A stretch of 64,000 nt of DNA from DATHXC01 sp035459965 (GTDB taxonomy: Bacteria > Pseudomonadota > Gammaproteobacteria > Burkholderiales > Methylophilaceae). The stretch spans positions 434,001 to 498,000 of the forward strand of contig DATHXC010000007.1 of the NCBI GenBank assembly GCA_035459965.1, in the 5' to 3' direction. The position numbers and the translations under genes are program-made. Positions 26,267 through 35,677 of this stretch are shown one piece after another. Under the pieces are notes generated by a model. That model saw only the letters and a list, made by a program, of their open reading frames with translations. It made no database searches and was not told where the DNA came from. Position 1 is the stretch's first letter; each line of letters opens with the position of its first letter.

Positions 26267-27943
26267 ATGTATAAATACGATGCCATTGATCGACAAATTA
26301 TTGATGAACGCGTAAAACAATACCGCGATCAAACCCGCCGCTACCTTGCTGGCGAACTCACCGACGAAGAGTTTCGTCCATTGCGCCTGCAAAATGGCCT
26401 GTATATTCAACGCCATGCGCCCATGCTGCGTATTGCCGTGCCTTACGGCATGCTGTCATCCACACAGCTGCACAAACTGGCTGACATTTCCAAGCGCTAC
26501 GACAGAGGCTACGGTCATTTCAGCACACGCCAGAACTTGCAATTGAACTGGCCAATGCTGGAAGACGTGCCAGACATCCTAGCTGAGTTGGCCACGGTTG
26601 AAATGCACGCTATCCAGACATCCGGCAATTGCATCCGTAACATTACGACCGACCAGTTCGCCGGAATTGCGCCGGATGAAGTGGTTGACCCACGTGCAGT
26701 CGCAGAGATCATGCGCCAGTGGAGCACCTTTCACCCGGAATTCGCCCTGCTACCACGCAAGTTCAAGATCGCAGTCTCTGGCACCAAGGAAGACCGCGCG
26801 GTGGTGCAAGCCCATGACATCGGCTTGGAGTTCTATCGCGATGCGGAGAACAAGGTGGCGATTAAAGTGTGGGTAGGCGGTGGCCTTGGCCGTACGCCTA
26901 TCCTGGGCTCTGTGATCAATGAACATCTTGAGTGGCAACACGTGCTCACCTATTGCGAAGCCATCATTCGCGTCTACAACCTGCACGGCAGGCGCGACAA
27001 CATCTACAAGGCACGCATCAAGATACTGGTGAAAGCACTGGGTATCGATGAATTCCGCAAACAGGTCGATGCCGAATGGGCACACCTGAAAGATACGCCC
27101 AATACGATTCCGCTGACTGAGCTGGATCGCGTTTCTGCATTCTTTGACGAAATGCCTTACGAAAATCTGCCTGCGCACAACGCGTCTTTTGATAGCGCCG
27201 TTGCGAGCAACCCCGCTTTTGCAGCCTGGGTAAAGCGCAGCGTACATGCGCATAAGAAACCAGGCTACCGCGCTGTAACATTGTCTCTCAAACCCCACGG
27301 CATTGCGCCAGGCGACGCCACCTCAGAACAGATGCACCTGGTTGCCGACCTCGCAGAACAATATAGTTTTGGCGAGCTGCGTGTATCACACGAGCAGAAC
27401 CTGATCCTGGCAGATGTAAAACTGAGCGACCTGTTCACGATATGGGAAAAAGCCCGTGCTAATGGCTTGGCCACAGCCAATATCGGTCTGCTGACCGACA
27501 TCATCTGCTGCCCGGGCGGCGATTTTTGCTCACTGGCAAATGCCAAGAGCATCCCGATTGCACAGGCTATCCAGATGCAGTTTGATAACCTGGATTACCT
27601 GCATGACATCGGTGAGTTGGAGCTGAATATTTCCGGTTGCATGAACGCATGCGGACACCACCATATCGGCCACATCGGTATCCTCGGTGTGGATAAGGAT
27701 GGATCCGAGTGGTACCAGGTCAGTATCGGTGGTAAGCAAGGCAATGATGCCAGCCTCGGCACCGTGATCGGTCCTTCATTTGCGGCTGAAGAAATGCCGG
27801 GCGTGGTACAACGCCTGATTGATGTGTATATCCAGAGCCGTACTGATGAAGAGCGTTTTATCGACACCGTACGCCGCATCGGTGTAGCGCCATTCAAGGC
27901 CCATGTATATGACAAAGCCAGTAAGGAGGCAGCCCATGTCTAA
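26267..27943 (+). CDS. cysI: Sulfite reductase hemoprotein
   Basis: Reduces sulfite to sulfide with a coupled siroheme/[4Fe-4S] centre; cytoplasmic. 558 residues. Ligand cysteines appear in CCPGGDFC near 414-421 and SGCMNACG near 456-463. N-terminal ferredoxin-like half-domain has YGHFSTRQNLQLNW near 81. Nitrite reductases share this fold, but linkage to cysH, cysD and cysN supports sulfite. No flavoprotein CysJ is nearby; the fdxA ferredoxin at the cluster end could be the donor. Overlaps the next gene by eight bases. Confidence 0.93.
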   Translation: MYKYDAIDRQIIDERVKQYRDQTRRYLAGELTDEEFRPLRLQNGLYIQRHAPMLRIAVPYGMLSSTQLHKLADISKRYDRGYGHFSTRQNLQLNWPMLEDVPDILAELATVEMHAIQTSGNCIRNITTDQFAGIAPDEVVDPRAVAEIMRQWSTFHPEFALLPRKFKIAVSGTKEDRAVVQAHDIGLEFYRDAENKVAIKVWVGGGLGRTPILGSVINEHLEWQHVLTYCEAIIRVYNLHGRRDNIYKARIKILVKALGIDEFRKQVDAEWAHLKDTPNTIPLTELDRVSAFFDEMPYENLPAHNASFDSAVASNPAFAAWVKRSVHAHKKPGYRAVTLSLKPHGIAPGDATSEQMHLVADLAEQYSFGELRVSHEQNLILADVKLSDLFTIWEKARANGLATANIGLLTDIICCPGGDFCSLANAKSIPIAQAIQMQFDNLDYLHDIGELELNISGCMNACGHHHIGHIGILGVDKDGSEWYQVSIGGKQGNDASLGTVIGPSFAAEEMPGVVQRLIDVYIQSRTDEERFIDTVRRIGVAPFKAHVYDKASKEAAHV

Positions 27944-28559
27944 CCTTATTCGTGACAACGCCATCGCTGAAGATGATTGGAAGCTGGTAAAAGCACCTGC
28001 AGGCGGTGAGGAAACCGTGCGTAAGCAGGCTGGTAAAGTCGTGCTGTTCAAGCTCACTGGTGAAGCCACCTATACAGCTGAACAGATTGCCCATACCGTT
28101 ATCCCAACCATCGGCAAAGTACTCGTGCCTTTCGCGGTATGGATCGCCCGCAAGGATGAGCTGGCAAATCGCTTGAGCGCTGGCGAAGTCGGCGTGTGGC
28201 TGGAAACGCATGAAGTGCTGGAAACCCTGATACAGGCACAGCCTGACCTGAACGTATTCCCGCTGATTGCCGTGCATGTCGAACGCTTCGCTGATGGCCG
28301 CATTTTCTCCATCGGCAATTTGCTGCGTACCCGCTATGGTTACAAGAATGAACTACGTGCGCTGGGCGATGTATTGCGCGACCAACTGTTCTTCCTCAAG
28401 CGCTCTGGTTTTACTAGCTACCTGATTCGTGCGGACCGTTCTGCGGCTGACGCACTCTCTGCGCTGAATGACTTTACCCTGCCGTATCAAGGCGCGGTGG
28501 ATAACAAGCTGCCAGTGTGGCGCCGCGTTAACCGTGGGGCGACTGAGTCTACTCAATGA
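27936..28559 (+). CDS. DUF934 sulfur-assimilation protein
   Basis: 207 residues starting at ATG 27936, with GGAGG eight bases before. The DUF934 family typically sits between cysI and cysH in Proteobacteria; visible hallmarks are RFADGRIFSIGNLLRTRYGY and GDVLRDQLFFLKRSGF. It is annotated as a possible oxidoreductase accessory but its activity is unknown. Overlaps both cysI and cysH (8 and 4 bases), so the three are tightly coupled. Confidence 0.88.
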   Translation: MSNLIRDNAIAEDDWKLVKAPAGGEETVRKQAGKVVLFKLTGEATYTAEQIAHTVIPTIGKVLVPFAVWIARKDELANRLSAGEVGVWLETHEVLETLIQAQPDLNVFPLIAVHVERFADGRIFSIGNLLRTRYGYKNELRALGDVLRDQLFFLKRSGFTSYLIRADRSAADALSALNDFTLPYQGAVDNKLPVWRRVNRGATESTQ

Positions 28560-29311
28560 GCGGTGAATTTTCATTATTACGCCCTGCAGCGAGTAACCCT
28601 GCCACCAGCCCTGCGCTGACAGATGCGTTACGCGACTCGGTCGCATTCAAGCGCGAACAGGTACTGGGCTACCTGAAAGCTGCGGCTACAGAATTCCCGG
28701 CGATTACCTTCGCTAATAGCTTTGGTGCAGAAGACATGGTGCTCACCGACATCATCATGCGTGAGCAGCTGCCTATCGAAATTTTCTCACTGGATACCGG
28801 CAGATTGCCTGTCGAGACTTATGACCTGATGGCAGAAGTGGAAAGCCAGTACACCACCAAGCTCAAAGTGTATTTCCCGCGCGCTGATACGGTAGAAGAT
28901 TATGTGCACACCTATGGCATCAATGCCTTTTACGAATCCATAGACTTGCGCAAAGCCTGCTGCCATATGCGCAAGGTTGAACCGCTCGGCCGTGCACTGG
29001 CTGGCAAACAGGCCTGGATCACCGGAATGCGCGCGCAACAGGCCGCGACCCGTGCCGACCTGCCTGTGCGTGAATACGACGCAGGCAACAAGCTGGAAAA
29101 ATTCAACCCGCTTACTGACTGGACCGAGAAAGAAGTATGGGCCTATATCCGCTTGCATGGCGTGCCCTACAACAAATTGCACGATACGTTCTACCCCAGT
29201 ATCGGTTGCGCGCCTTGCACTCGTTCAGTTGCCCTCGGTGAAGACATCCGCGCTGGCCGTTGGTGGTGGGAAGATGCCAGCGGCAAGGAATGCGGCCTGC
29301 ATGTTAAATAA
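28556..29311 (+). CDS. cysH: Adenylylsulfate (APS) reductase
   Basis: Reduces activated sulfate to sulfite. 251 residues of the PP-loop family. The two cysteine pairs CC near 135-136 (KACCHMRK) and CxxC near 218-221 (GCAPCTRS) are those of the [4Fe-4S] APS-reducing class, distinguishing it from the PAPS enzyme of enteric bacteria. This agrees with the absence of a cysC APS kinase in the cluster. Confidence 0.94.
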   Translation: MSGEFSLLRPAASNPATSPALTDALRDSVAFKREQVLGYLKAAATEFPAITFANSFGAEDMVLTDIIMREQLPIEIFSLDTGRLPVETYDLMAEVESQYTTKLKVYFPRADTVEDYVHTYGINAFYESIDLRKACCHMRKVEPLGRALAGKQAWITGMRAQQAATRADLPVREYDAGNKLEKFNPLTDWTEKEVWAYIRLHGVPYNKLHDTFYPSIGCAPCTRSVALGEDIRAGRWWWEDASGKECGLHVK

Positions 29312-29349
29312 TCAAAGCACTCATACCCAATATTTTTTAATTGATTGAT

Positions 29350-30297
29350 ATGTCCACACAAACCACACAAGCTATTAAACAGCCTTTGAGTCATCTTGAC
29401 TGGCTGGAATCAGAAGCGATTTATATCCTGCGCGAAGTCGCCGGCCAATGCAGCAATCCGGTATTGCTGTTTTCAGGCGGCAAGGATTCATTGTGCATTT
29501 TGCGTCTGGCTGAAAAGGCGTTCCGTCCGGGCCGCTTCCCCTTCCCGCTGATGCATATTGATACTGGCCACAATTATCAGGAAGTGGTCAATTTCCGCGA
29601 CCAGCGTGCTGCCGAGCTTGGCGAGCGCCTGATTGTGCGTTCTGTAGAAGAATCGATGAAGCGTGGCACGGTGGTGCTGAAATCACCTGACGAGTCCCGT
29701 AACAAGCACCAGTCAGTCACCCTGCTGGAAGCCATAGAAGAATTCGGCTTTGATTGCTGCATCGGTGGTGCCCGTCGCGATGAAGAAAAAGCACGTGCGA
29801 AGGAACGCATCATGAGTTTCCGTGACGAGTTCGGCCAATGGGATCCAAAGAATCAGCGCCCCGAACTTTGGAACCTTTACAACGCCCGCTCACATAAAGG
29901 TGAGAACATCCGCGCCTTCCCGATCTCGAACTGGACAGAGATGGATGTTTGGCAATATATCGAGCGCGAAAAGCTGGCCTTGCCCAGCATCTATTTTGCC
30001 CATCAGCGTGATGTAGTGATGCGTGGCGGCTCTATTTTCCCGGTTAATGTTCCACTAGCTACAGGTGAGGTCATCAATCAGCCAAAACCTGGCGAAACCG
30101 TATCTAATATTCAGGTTCGCTTTAGAACCGTAGGCGACATCACGTGTACTGCACCCGTGTTAAGCGATGCCGACAATATCTCCAAGATTGTTCTGGAGAC
30201 TGCCACCACAACGATTACCGAGCGCGGCGCGACCCGCCTGGATGACCAGACCTCTGATGCATCCATGGAGCAAAGAAAAAAAGAAGGTTACTTTTAA
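29350..30297 (+). CDS. cysD: Sulfate adenylyltransferase subunit 2
   Basis: Catalytic subunit that makes APS from sulfate and ATP. 315 residues from ATG 29350; an in-frame TTG nine bases earlier is less likely. PP-loop motif SGGKDS near residue 43 and the RRDEEKARAKER segment near 140. No clear ribosome-binding site precedes the ATG. The stop codon is one base before the cysN start. Confidence 0.96.
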   Translation: MSTQTTQAIKQPLSHLDWLESEAIYILREVAGQCSNPVLLFSGGKDSLCILRLAEKAFRPGRFPFPLMHIDTGHNYQEVVNFRDQRAAELGERLIVRSVEESMKRGTVVLKSPDESRNKHQSVTLLEAIEEFGFDCCIGGARRDEEKARAKERIMSFRDEFGQWDPKNQRPELWNLYNARSHKGENIRAFPISNWTEMDVWQYIEREKLALPSIYFAHQRDVVMRGGSIFPVNVPLATGEVINQPKPGETVSNIQVRFRTVGDITCTAPVLSDADNISKIVLETATTTITERGATRLDDQTSDASMEQRKKEGYF

Positions 30298-30298
30298 G

Positions 30299-31585
30299 AT
30301 GTTGACGACAACTAAACCATTTAACGATAGCCTGCTGCGCTTCATGACATGCGGTAGTGTGGATGACGGCAAGAGCACGCTCATCGGCCGCCTGCTGTTT
30401 GATACCAAGACGATTCTTGCCGACACCCTCACGCAGATGGAGCGTACCTCCAAAAAACGTGGCAATGAGGTGGTTGACCTTTCATTGTTGACTGACGGTC
30501 TGCAAGCCGAACGCGAGCAAGGCATTACTATTGACGTGGCTTACCGCTACTTCAGCACCGGCACCCGTAAATACATCATCGCCGATGCGCCGGGGCATGA
30601 GCAGTACACCCGCAATATGGTGACAGCGGCCTCTACTGCCAACCTGGCCATTATCTTGATTGATGCGCGTAAAGGCGTGCTGACGCAAACGCGCCGCCAT
30701 TCATTCCTGGCACACCTGGTAGGCATTCCGCATATCGTGGTGGCAGTGAACAAGATGGACCTGGTGAATTACGACCAGGCCATTTACGATAAGATTGTTG
30801 CCGATTACCTGGCTTTTGCGACTGAAATCGGCTTGCAGCGTAATGGTCATGATATTACTTTCCTGCCGCTATCAGCACTGAATGGCGATATGTTGGTAGA
30901 TCGTGGCGATGCCATGCCGTGGTATACCGGCCCAACATTGATAGACTTGCTGGAAGCAGCTCCCGCTGCGCATTGTGAGCGTGATGAGCCATTCCGCTTC
31001 CCCGTCCAGTTTGTATGCCGTCCACATGCATCCGATAATCCCGACCTGCATGATTTCCGCGGCTTCATGGGCCGCATCGAATCAGGCGAAATTGCTGTTG
31101 GCGATGCAGTAACTGTATTGCCATCTGGCTTAAGCTCAACCGTAAAAGCGATACAGATCGGTGACGAGCAATTGTCCGAAGCAAGCACCGAACAATCAGT
31201 GACCTTGCTACTGGCCGATGAAATCGACACTTCTCGCGGCGACATGATCGTTAAAACCGGACAGTCTCCAGAACCGGTGAAGCAGATCAATGCCATGGTC
31301 TGCTGGTTGTCTGAAACACCGCTCTCGACTGCCCGTACATATATCGTTCGCCACACTACACGTGAATCCAAGGCCAAGGTAGGCGAGATTGCCTATAAGA
31401 TCGATGTGAATACTTTGGAGCAACTACCGACCCTGGGCCTCGCCATGAATGACATTGCCCGTATCAGCTTCAAGCTGGCACAGCCGCTGATGGTCGACGC
31501 CTACACTACCAACCGTGCCACCGGGGCATTCATCCTGATTGATGAATCCACCAATAATACGGTTGGCGCAGGCATGATTTTATAA
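30299..31585 (+). CDS. cysN: Sulfate adenylyltransferase subunit 1 (GTPase)
   Basis: GTPase subunit that drives APS synthesis. 428 residues from ATG 30299; ORF extensions further upstream overlap cysD and are not used. P-loop GSVDDGKST at 19-27, DAPGHEQYTRNM near 100 and NKMDL near 154 form the GTP site. It ends without the C-terminal APS kinase domain of CysNC fusions. AAGAAGG precedes the start inside the end of cysD. Confidence 0.96.
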   Translation: MLTTTKPFNDSLLRFMTCGSVDDGKSTLIGRLLFDTKTILADTLTQMERTSKKRGNEVVDLSLLTDGLQAEREQGITIDVAYRYFSTGTRKYIIADAPGHEQYTRNMVTAASTANLAIILIDARKGVLTQTRRHSFLAHLVGIPHIVVAVNKMDLVNYDQAIYDKIVADYLAFATEIGLQRNGHDITFLPLSALNGDMLVDRGDAMPWYTGPTLIDLLEAAPAAHCERDEPFRFPVQFVCRPHASDNPDLHDFRGFMGRIESGEIAVGDAVTVLPSGLSSTVKAIQIGDEQLSEASTEQSVTLLLADEIDTSRGDMIVKTGQSPEPVKQINAMVCWLSETPLSTARTYIVRHTTRESKAKVGEIAYKIDVNTLEQLPTLGLAMNDIARISFKLAQPLMVDAYTTNRATGAFILIDESTNNTVGAGMIL

Positions 31586-31654
31586 TCCGGCAAAAATCAA
31601 TTAAAATAGCGACTTGACTAAAGACAGTGTTCGCAAAGCAATAAAGGAATTGAA

Positions 31655-31978
31655 ATGACTTATGTAGTGACTGAAAACTGTATTCAATGCAAATATACCG
31701 ACTGCGTAGACGTATGCCCGGTTGATTGCTTTGTAGAAGGGCCGAATTTCCTGGCCATTAATCCTGACGAGTGCATCGACTGTACCTTGTGCGTAGCTGA
31801 GTGCCCTGCCGAAGCAATTTTTGCCGAAGATGATGTGCCAGCAGACCAGCAGGAATTCATTGCACTCAATGCACGCCTGGCCGAACTGTGGCCTGCAATT
31901 ACCTCAAGAAAAGACCCATTGCCAGATGCAGATGATAATAAGGGTAAAACCGGGAAACGTGCTTTGCTGGTTGAATAA
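31655..31978 (+). CDS. fdxA: Seven-iron ferredoxin FdxA
   Basis: 107 residues. C9, C17 and C50 are positioned for a [3Fe-4S] cluster and C21, C40, C43 and C46 for a [4Fe-4S] cluster, matching the Azotobacter FdI pattern. Follows cysN by 69 bases with its own AAAGGAATTG site, and is a plausible electron donor for the sulfite reductase or other oxidoreductases; the coupling is inference. Confidence 0.94.
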   Translation: MTYVVTENCIQCKYTDCVDVCPVDCFVEGPNFLAINPDECIDCTLCVAECPAEAIFAEDDVPADQQEFIALNARLAELWPAITSRKDPLPDADDNKGKTGKRALLVE

Positions 31979-32000
31979 GCAATTAACTAATGCAAAAACC

Positions 32001-32036
32001 ATATAAAAAAGGAGACTCAGGTCTCCTTTTTTATAT
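32001..32036. terminator. Bidirectional terminator between fdxA and the MFS gene
   Basis: Perfect 16-bp stem (32001-32016 with 32021-32036) with loop TCAG; the A/T ends act as T-tracts on both strands. Located between convergent genes. Confidence 0.93.
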
Positions 32037-32041
32037 TTCTG

Positions 32042-33226
32042 TTATTGATCTCGCCATAACTTGCTGTTGCGAATAATCAGCCACCCCAGCAGCACATAAG
32101 CGCCCATCGCCAGCGCCAGCCCTGATGGTGCCTGCCATACCAGTGGCACAATCAGCCCGGCTGAGACCGTAGATAACAGCATCTGGATAAAAGCCTGGCC
32201 TGAAGCAGCGGTACCGCGAATCTTTGGATGGCGATCCAAAGCAGCTAATGACAATACAGGCATTGCCAACGCCATCCCAATATTGAACAGGGCAATCGGT
32301 GCAATGTTATAGATAGGCTGAGTTGACAAGGCAAAACAGATAGCAATATTGAGCAGCGCCATCAATGTCATCCATACATAGGCCACACGCACTACCTTTT
32401 GCTTGGAGTAACGCCCCGCAGCAAGCTTGGCCAGATAAGAGCCTAGCACCATGCCGCATACGGTAGGGATGAACATCCAGCCGAACTGGTGCTCGTTTAA
32501 ACCCAGGTGTTTGACCAGGAATACCGGGCTGGCTAGCACATACACGAAGAATCCCGCGAAATTTGCCGATACGGCAAACACCACGTAGTTAAATTCTTTG
32601 TCACTGAATATCAGGCGGTAGTCCTTGAAAACCTGCTTGGCTGAGAGTGGCTGACGTTTCTCTACAGGCATGGTTTCCGGCAGGTAATTGATGGCAGCCC
32701 ACAGCGCAAGTGCAGCGTAGAAGGCGAGGAAGATAAATATTGCCTGCCAGTGGATACCAAGCAGCAGGCCGCCGATAATAGGCGCCACTGCAGGGGCGAT
32801 ACCGAAAAGCATCTGCACGGTTGCCATCACGCGCTGTGCCTGTGGCCCTTCGAACAGGTCACGCACCATTGCACGTGCGACTACATTGCCAGCGCCTCCG
32901 GAAAGACCTTGCAGGATACGGAAGCACCATAAAGTTTCAACATTCGGCGCAAACGCGCAGCCTACAGAAGCCAGCACAAAAACACCCAGACCCCACTTGA
33001 TGGTGGTGATGCGCCCTATCGAATCCGAAATCGCGCCATGCCATAAGGTCATTAATGCGTAAGGCAACAAATAGAAAGTCAGGCTTTGCTGCATCTCTAG
33101 GGTTGTGCCATGCAGAGCAATCTCCAATGTGGGGAATGCAGGCAAATAGGTGTCTATGGCGAATGGTGCCAACGCCGCCAGACTGGCGAGCACCAATGAC
33201 AAGACAAAAGGCGAGGATTTATGCAT
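32042..33226 (-). CDS. Bcr/CflA-family multidrug efflux transporter
   Basis: 394 residues from the Met at 33226, with about twelve membrane segments. Bcr/CflA hallmarks: LAALAPFAIDTYLPAFP in helix 1, a conserved Arg/Gly loop (GAISDSIGR) and the helix-5 segment GIAPAVAPIIGGLLL. The upstream in-frame extension to 33292 is rejected because it would run through the pqq operon terminator. Drug:H+ antiporter of the inner membrane; substrate not predictable. Confidence 0.9.
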   Translation of the reverse strand: MHKSSPFVLSLVLASLAALAPFAIDTYLPAFPTLEIALHGTTLEMQQSLTFYLLPYALMTLWHGAISDSIGRITTIKWGLGVFVLASVGCAFAPNVETLWCFRILQGLSGGAGNVVARAMVRDLFEGPQAQRVMATVQMLFGIAPAVAPIIGGLLLGIHWQAIFIFLAFYAALALWAAINYLPETMPVEKRQPLSAKQVFKDYRLIFSDKEFNYVVFAVSANFAGFFVYVLASPVFLVKHLGLNEHQFGWMFIPTVCGMVLGSYLAKLAAGRYSKQKVVRVAYVWMTLMALLNIAICFALSTQPIYNIAPIALFNIGMALAMPVLSLAALDRHPKIRGTAASGQAFIQMLLSTVSAGLIVPLVWQAPSGLALAMGAYVLLGWLIIRNSKLWRDQ

Positions 33227-33250
33227 GGACGAGATTCTTAATCGACAAAT

Positions 33251-33289
33251 AAAAAAACGCTCCGCGCTGTCTTGCAGCAACACGGAGCG
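33251..33289 (-). terminator. Terminator of the pqq operon
   Basis: On the minus strand CGCTCCG...CGGAGCG (33258-33264 with 33283-33289), extended inward by further pairs, is followed by a run of seven T. It lies between the pqqE stop and the transporter start. Confidence 0.85.
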
Positions 33290-33357
33290 CACAATTTAAC
33301 CATATTAAAGCTTGCAACACACGGTTGAGGATTATCAACCGCAACTTAGTTAGTTCA

Positions 33358-34587
33358 TTAAGGCAGTGCGTGAAACTCTTTTACCAGTTCCGGCAACTCG
33401 TTATTGACGAATTTCTTGGAATTTTTGTCGTTACGAAAAACAATCGGCTGCGCCTGCAATTGCGGATTTTTCGAGTCTTCGATTGCTTGAACCACTATAT
33501 GGTGATTAGGTGACAAGCTGCATACCGGGTCAGCGCTTTCGGCATCGCCAGTCAGCAGGAAGGCCTGGCACCGACAGCCACCCAGATCTTTATCCTGTTC
33601 CGGGCAGGTACGGCATGGCTCTTTCATCCAGTCCTTACCGCGGTATTTATTGAATGCTGGCGAATCTTTCCAGGCCCACTCTAGGCCATTCTCTTTCACA
33701 TTGGGGAACTCCATGCCCGGCAATACGCGCGCGGAGTGACAAGGTAGTACATCGCCGTTGGCTGTCACGATCATGAACACTTCACCCCAGCCATTCATGC
33801 ATTTTTTAGGGCGATCAGAGAAGTAATCCGGCACCACAAAGAAAATCTGCATCTTCTTACCGACTTTTGCGCGGAACTCGTTAGTCACCGCTTCGGCGTG
33901 GTCTATCTGTTCCTTGGTCGGCATCAGCTGGCTACGGTTAATCAGCGACCAACCGTAATACTGGGTATTCGCCAGCTCGACGTAATCCGCACCCAGTGCT
34001 TCAGCCATTTCCAGGATCTCTTTGATATGGCCAATGTTGTAACGGTGTATCACCACATTCAGCACCATGGGGTAGCCGTGATCCTTGATCATGGCGGCGA
34101 CTTTCTTTTTCAGCTCGAAAGTCCTGGTATTGGTGATGAAATTGTTAATTTCTTCGGTGATGTCATGCATGGACAGCTGAATATGATCGAGACCGCCTTC
34201 CTTGAAGGCGCTGATACGCTTCTCGGTCAGACCAACGCCGGAGGTAATGAGGTTACTGTAATAACCAAGCTTGCGTGCCTCGACCACGATCTCTTCAATA
34301 TCGTCACGTAATAGCGGCTCACCGCCAGATATACCGAGCTGCAATGCACCCAGCTTGCGCGCATCCCGTAAGGCATCAATCCACTGCTCAGTGGTCAGTT
34401 CATTCTTGGTATGCTTGTCGTAATCGGTCGGGTTGTAGCAAAACGCACAATGCAGCGGACAGCGATATGTAACCTCGGCCAGCAACCACAACGGCTGGGT
34501 ATGGGTCTTGGATGCGGCCACACCATTATTCTGGCTGGCTTGCACCACTTTCTGTACCACCGACTCACCTAAAGATGCCTGTGTCAT
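33358..34587 (-). CDS. pqqE: PqqA peptide cyclase, radical SAM
   Basis: Forms the carbon-carbon crosslink between Glu and Tyr of PqqA, the first step of PQQ synthesis, with PqqD as chaperone. 409 residues from ATG 34587, preceded by GAGGAG at seven bases. The radical SAM motif CPLHCAFC has C43, C47 and C50. The C-terminal auxiliary-cluster (SPASM) cysteines are in CHSA, CRTC and GGCRC between about 300 and 355. The N-terminus is some 20-25 residues longer than most PqqE, which is unremarkable in this family. Confidence 0.97.
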   Translation of the reverse strand: MTQASLGESVVQKVVQASQNNGVAASKTHTQPLWLLAEVTYRCPLHCAFCYNPTDYDKHTKNELTTEQWIDALRDARKLGALQLGISGGEPLLRDDIEEIVVEARKLGYYSNLITSGVGLTEKRISAFKEGGLDHIQLSMHDITEEINNFITNTRTFELKKKVAAMIKDHGYPMVLNVVIHRYNIGHIKEILEMAEALGADYVELANTQYYGWSLINRSQLMPTKEQIDHAEAVTNEFRAKVGKKMQIFFVVPDYFSDRPKKCMNGWGEVFMIVTANGDVLPCHSARVLPGMEFPNVKENGLEWAWKDSPAFNKYRGKDWMKEPCRTCPEQDKDLGGCRCQAFLLTGDAESADPVCSLSPNHHIVVQAIEDSKNPQLQAQPIVFRNDKNSKKFVNNELPELVKEFHALP

Positions 34588-34658
34588 TTTGCTACTCCTC
34601 AAATTCCTGCTAATCAGCTTGTTAGCTGATTTTATGTACTACTAATTAGTTGGTTTTG

Positions 34659-34943
34659 CTAGTTAGTTTTCTCAAGCCAAGCCTTTTCAATAGCCAGTTC
34701 AAACATGGCAAGAATGTCGCTTTGCAGGTCGGGCACGCCCGGAAATGTTGCCTCTAATTCTTGGACAACATCACTCACCGTTTTGTTACCGTCCACCCGC
34801 TTAATGACCTCACCTGCCCCGCCATTTAACTTGATCATGCCTTCAGGGAAAAGCAGCACATAGCATTGCTGCGCTTCTTCCCACTGGAAGCGGTAATGGC
34901 GGGCTAACTTATAAATATCAGCGTGGTTGACGGAGATAGTCAC
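34659..34943 (-). CDS. pqqD: PqqA-binding chaperone PqqD
   Basis: 94 residues; binds PqqA and presents it to PqqE. The core HYRFQWEEAQQCYVLLFPEGMIKLN is typical of PqqD. I choose GTG 34943 over TTG 34952: AAAGG sits nine bases before the GTG but directly abuts the TTG. The gene starts inside the end of pqqC (26-base overlap), so the two are translationally coupled. Confidence 0.92.
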   Translation of the reverse strand: MTISVNHADIYKLARHYRFQWEEAQQCYVLLFPEGMIKLNGGAGEVIKRVDGNKTVSDVVQELEATFPGVPDLQSDILAMFELAIEKAWLEKTN

Positions 34944-35667
34944 GGTCTTCAACCTTTATATCAGTACATGCAAGCATAATAGAATCGGCAATCACCCAAA
35001 GCACATCCAGTTTGAATTGCAGGATATCCAGCGCTTTTTCCTGCATTGCGCGCGATTGGCTGAAGTAATCCAGCGTTACGGCCAGGCCCTGTTCCACGTC
35101 ACGGCGCGCTTCTGTGAGGCGTTTTTTGAAGTAAACCAGCCCTTCTTCCTTGATCCATGGGTACATGGTGGGCCAGGAGCTGATACGTTGCTGGTGGATA
35201 TGTGGCGCAAACAGTTCGGTCAGTGAAGAACATACCGACTCTTGCCATGAGCGCTGACGTGCAAAGTTGATATAAGCATCCACCGCGAAGCGCACACCAG
35301 GGCTTACCAGCCTTAATGAGGTGACATCTTCACGGCTCAAACCCACTGCGTGTCCCAGCTGTATCCATGCCTCAATGCCACCAATATTGTTGTCATCGCC
35401 GTCATGGTCGGTAATGCGCACTATCCAACCCTTGCGGATTTCCTTATCCGGGCAGTTAGAAAGTATTGCAGCGTCTTTTTGCGGGATACCGATCTGGTAA
35501 TAAAAGCGGTTAGCTACCCAGCACTGCAGCTGCTCTTTGCTTAACTTGCCTTCATACATCATCACATGGAAGGGATGATAGATGTGGTAGCCCTTACCCT
35601 TTTCGCGGAGCTTGTCTTCAAACTCTTCACGCATCCAGGGCAATTCATTATTAGTCACTGCATTCAT
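34918..35667 (-). CDS. pqqC: Pyrroloquinoline-quinone synthase
   Basis: Cofactorless oxidase catalysing the final ring closure and eight-electron oxidation to PQQ. 249 residues, all-helical; conserved segments YHIYHPFHVMMYEGKLS near 27 and RITDHDGDD near 83 carry active-site residues of the family. Start preceded by GAGGAGAGCC. Follows pqqB by 10 bases. Confidence 0.97.
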   Translation of the reverse strand: MNAVTNNELPWMREEFEDKLREKGKGYHIYHPFHVMMYEGKLSKEQLQCWVANRFYYQIGIPQKDAAILSNCPDKEIRKGWIVRITDHDGDDNNIGGIEAWIQLGHAVGLSREDVTSLRLVSPGVRFAVDAYINFARQRSWQESVCSSLTELFAPHIHQQRISSWPTMYPWIKEEGLVYFKKRLTEARRDVEQGLAVTLDYFSQSRAMQEKALDILQFKLDVLWVIADSIMLACTDIKVEDRDYLRQPR

Positions 35668-35677
35668 TTGGCTCTCC

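Noticed and set aside
30167..30298. Long N-terminal extension of CysN
   Set aside because: It overlaps the end of cysD; the conserved CysN start and a ribosome-binding site lie at 30299.
33227..33292. 22-residue N-terminal extension of the Bcr/CflA transporter
   Set aside because: It is encoded by the pqq operon terminator hairpin and T-tract; the transporter family starts near MHKSSPFVL.
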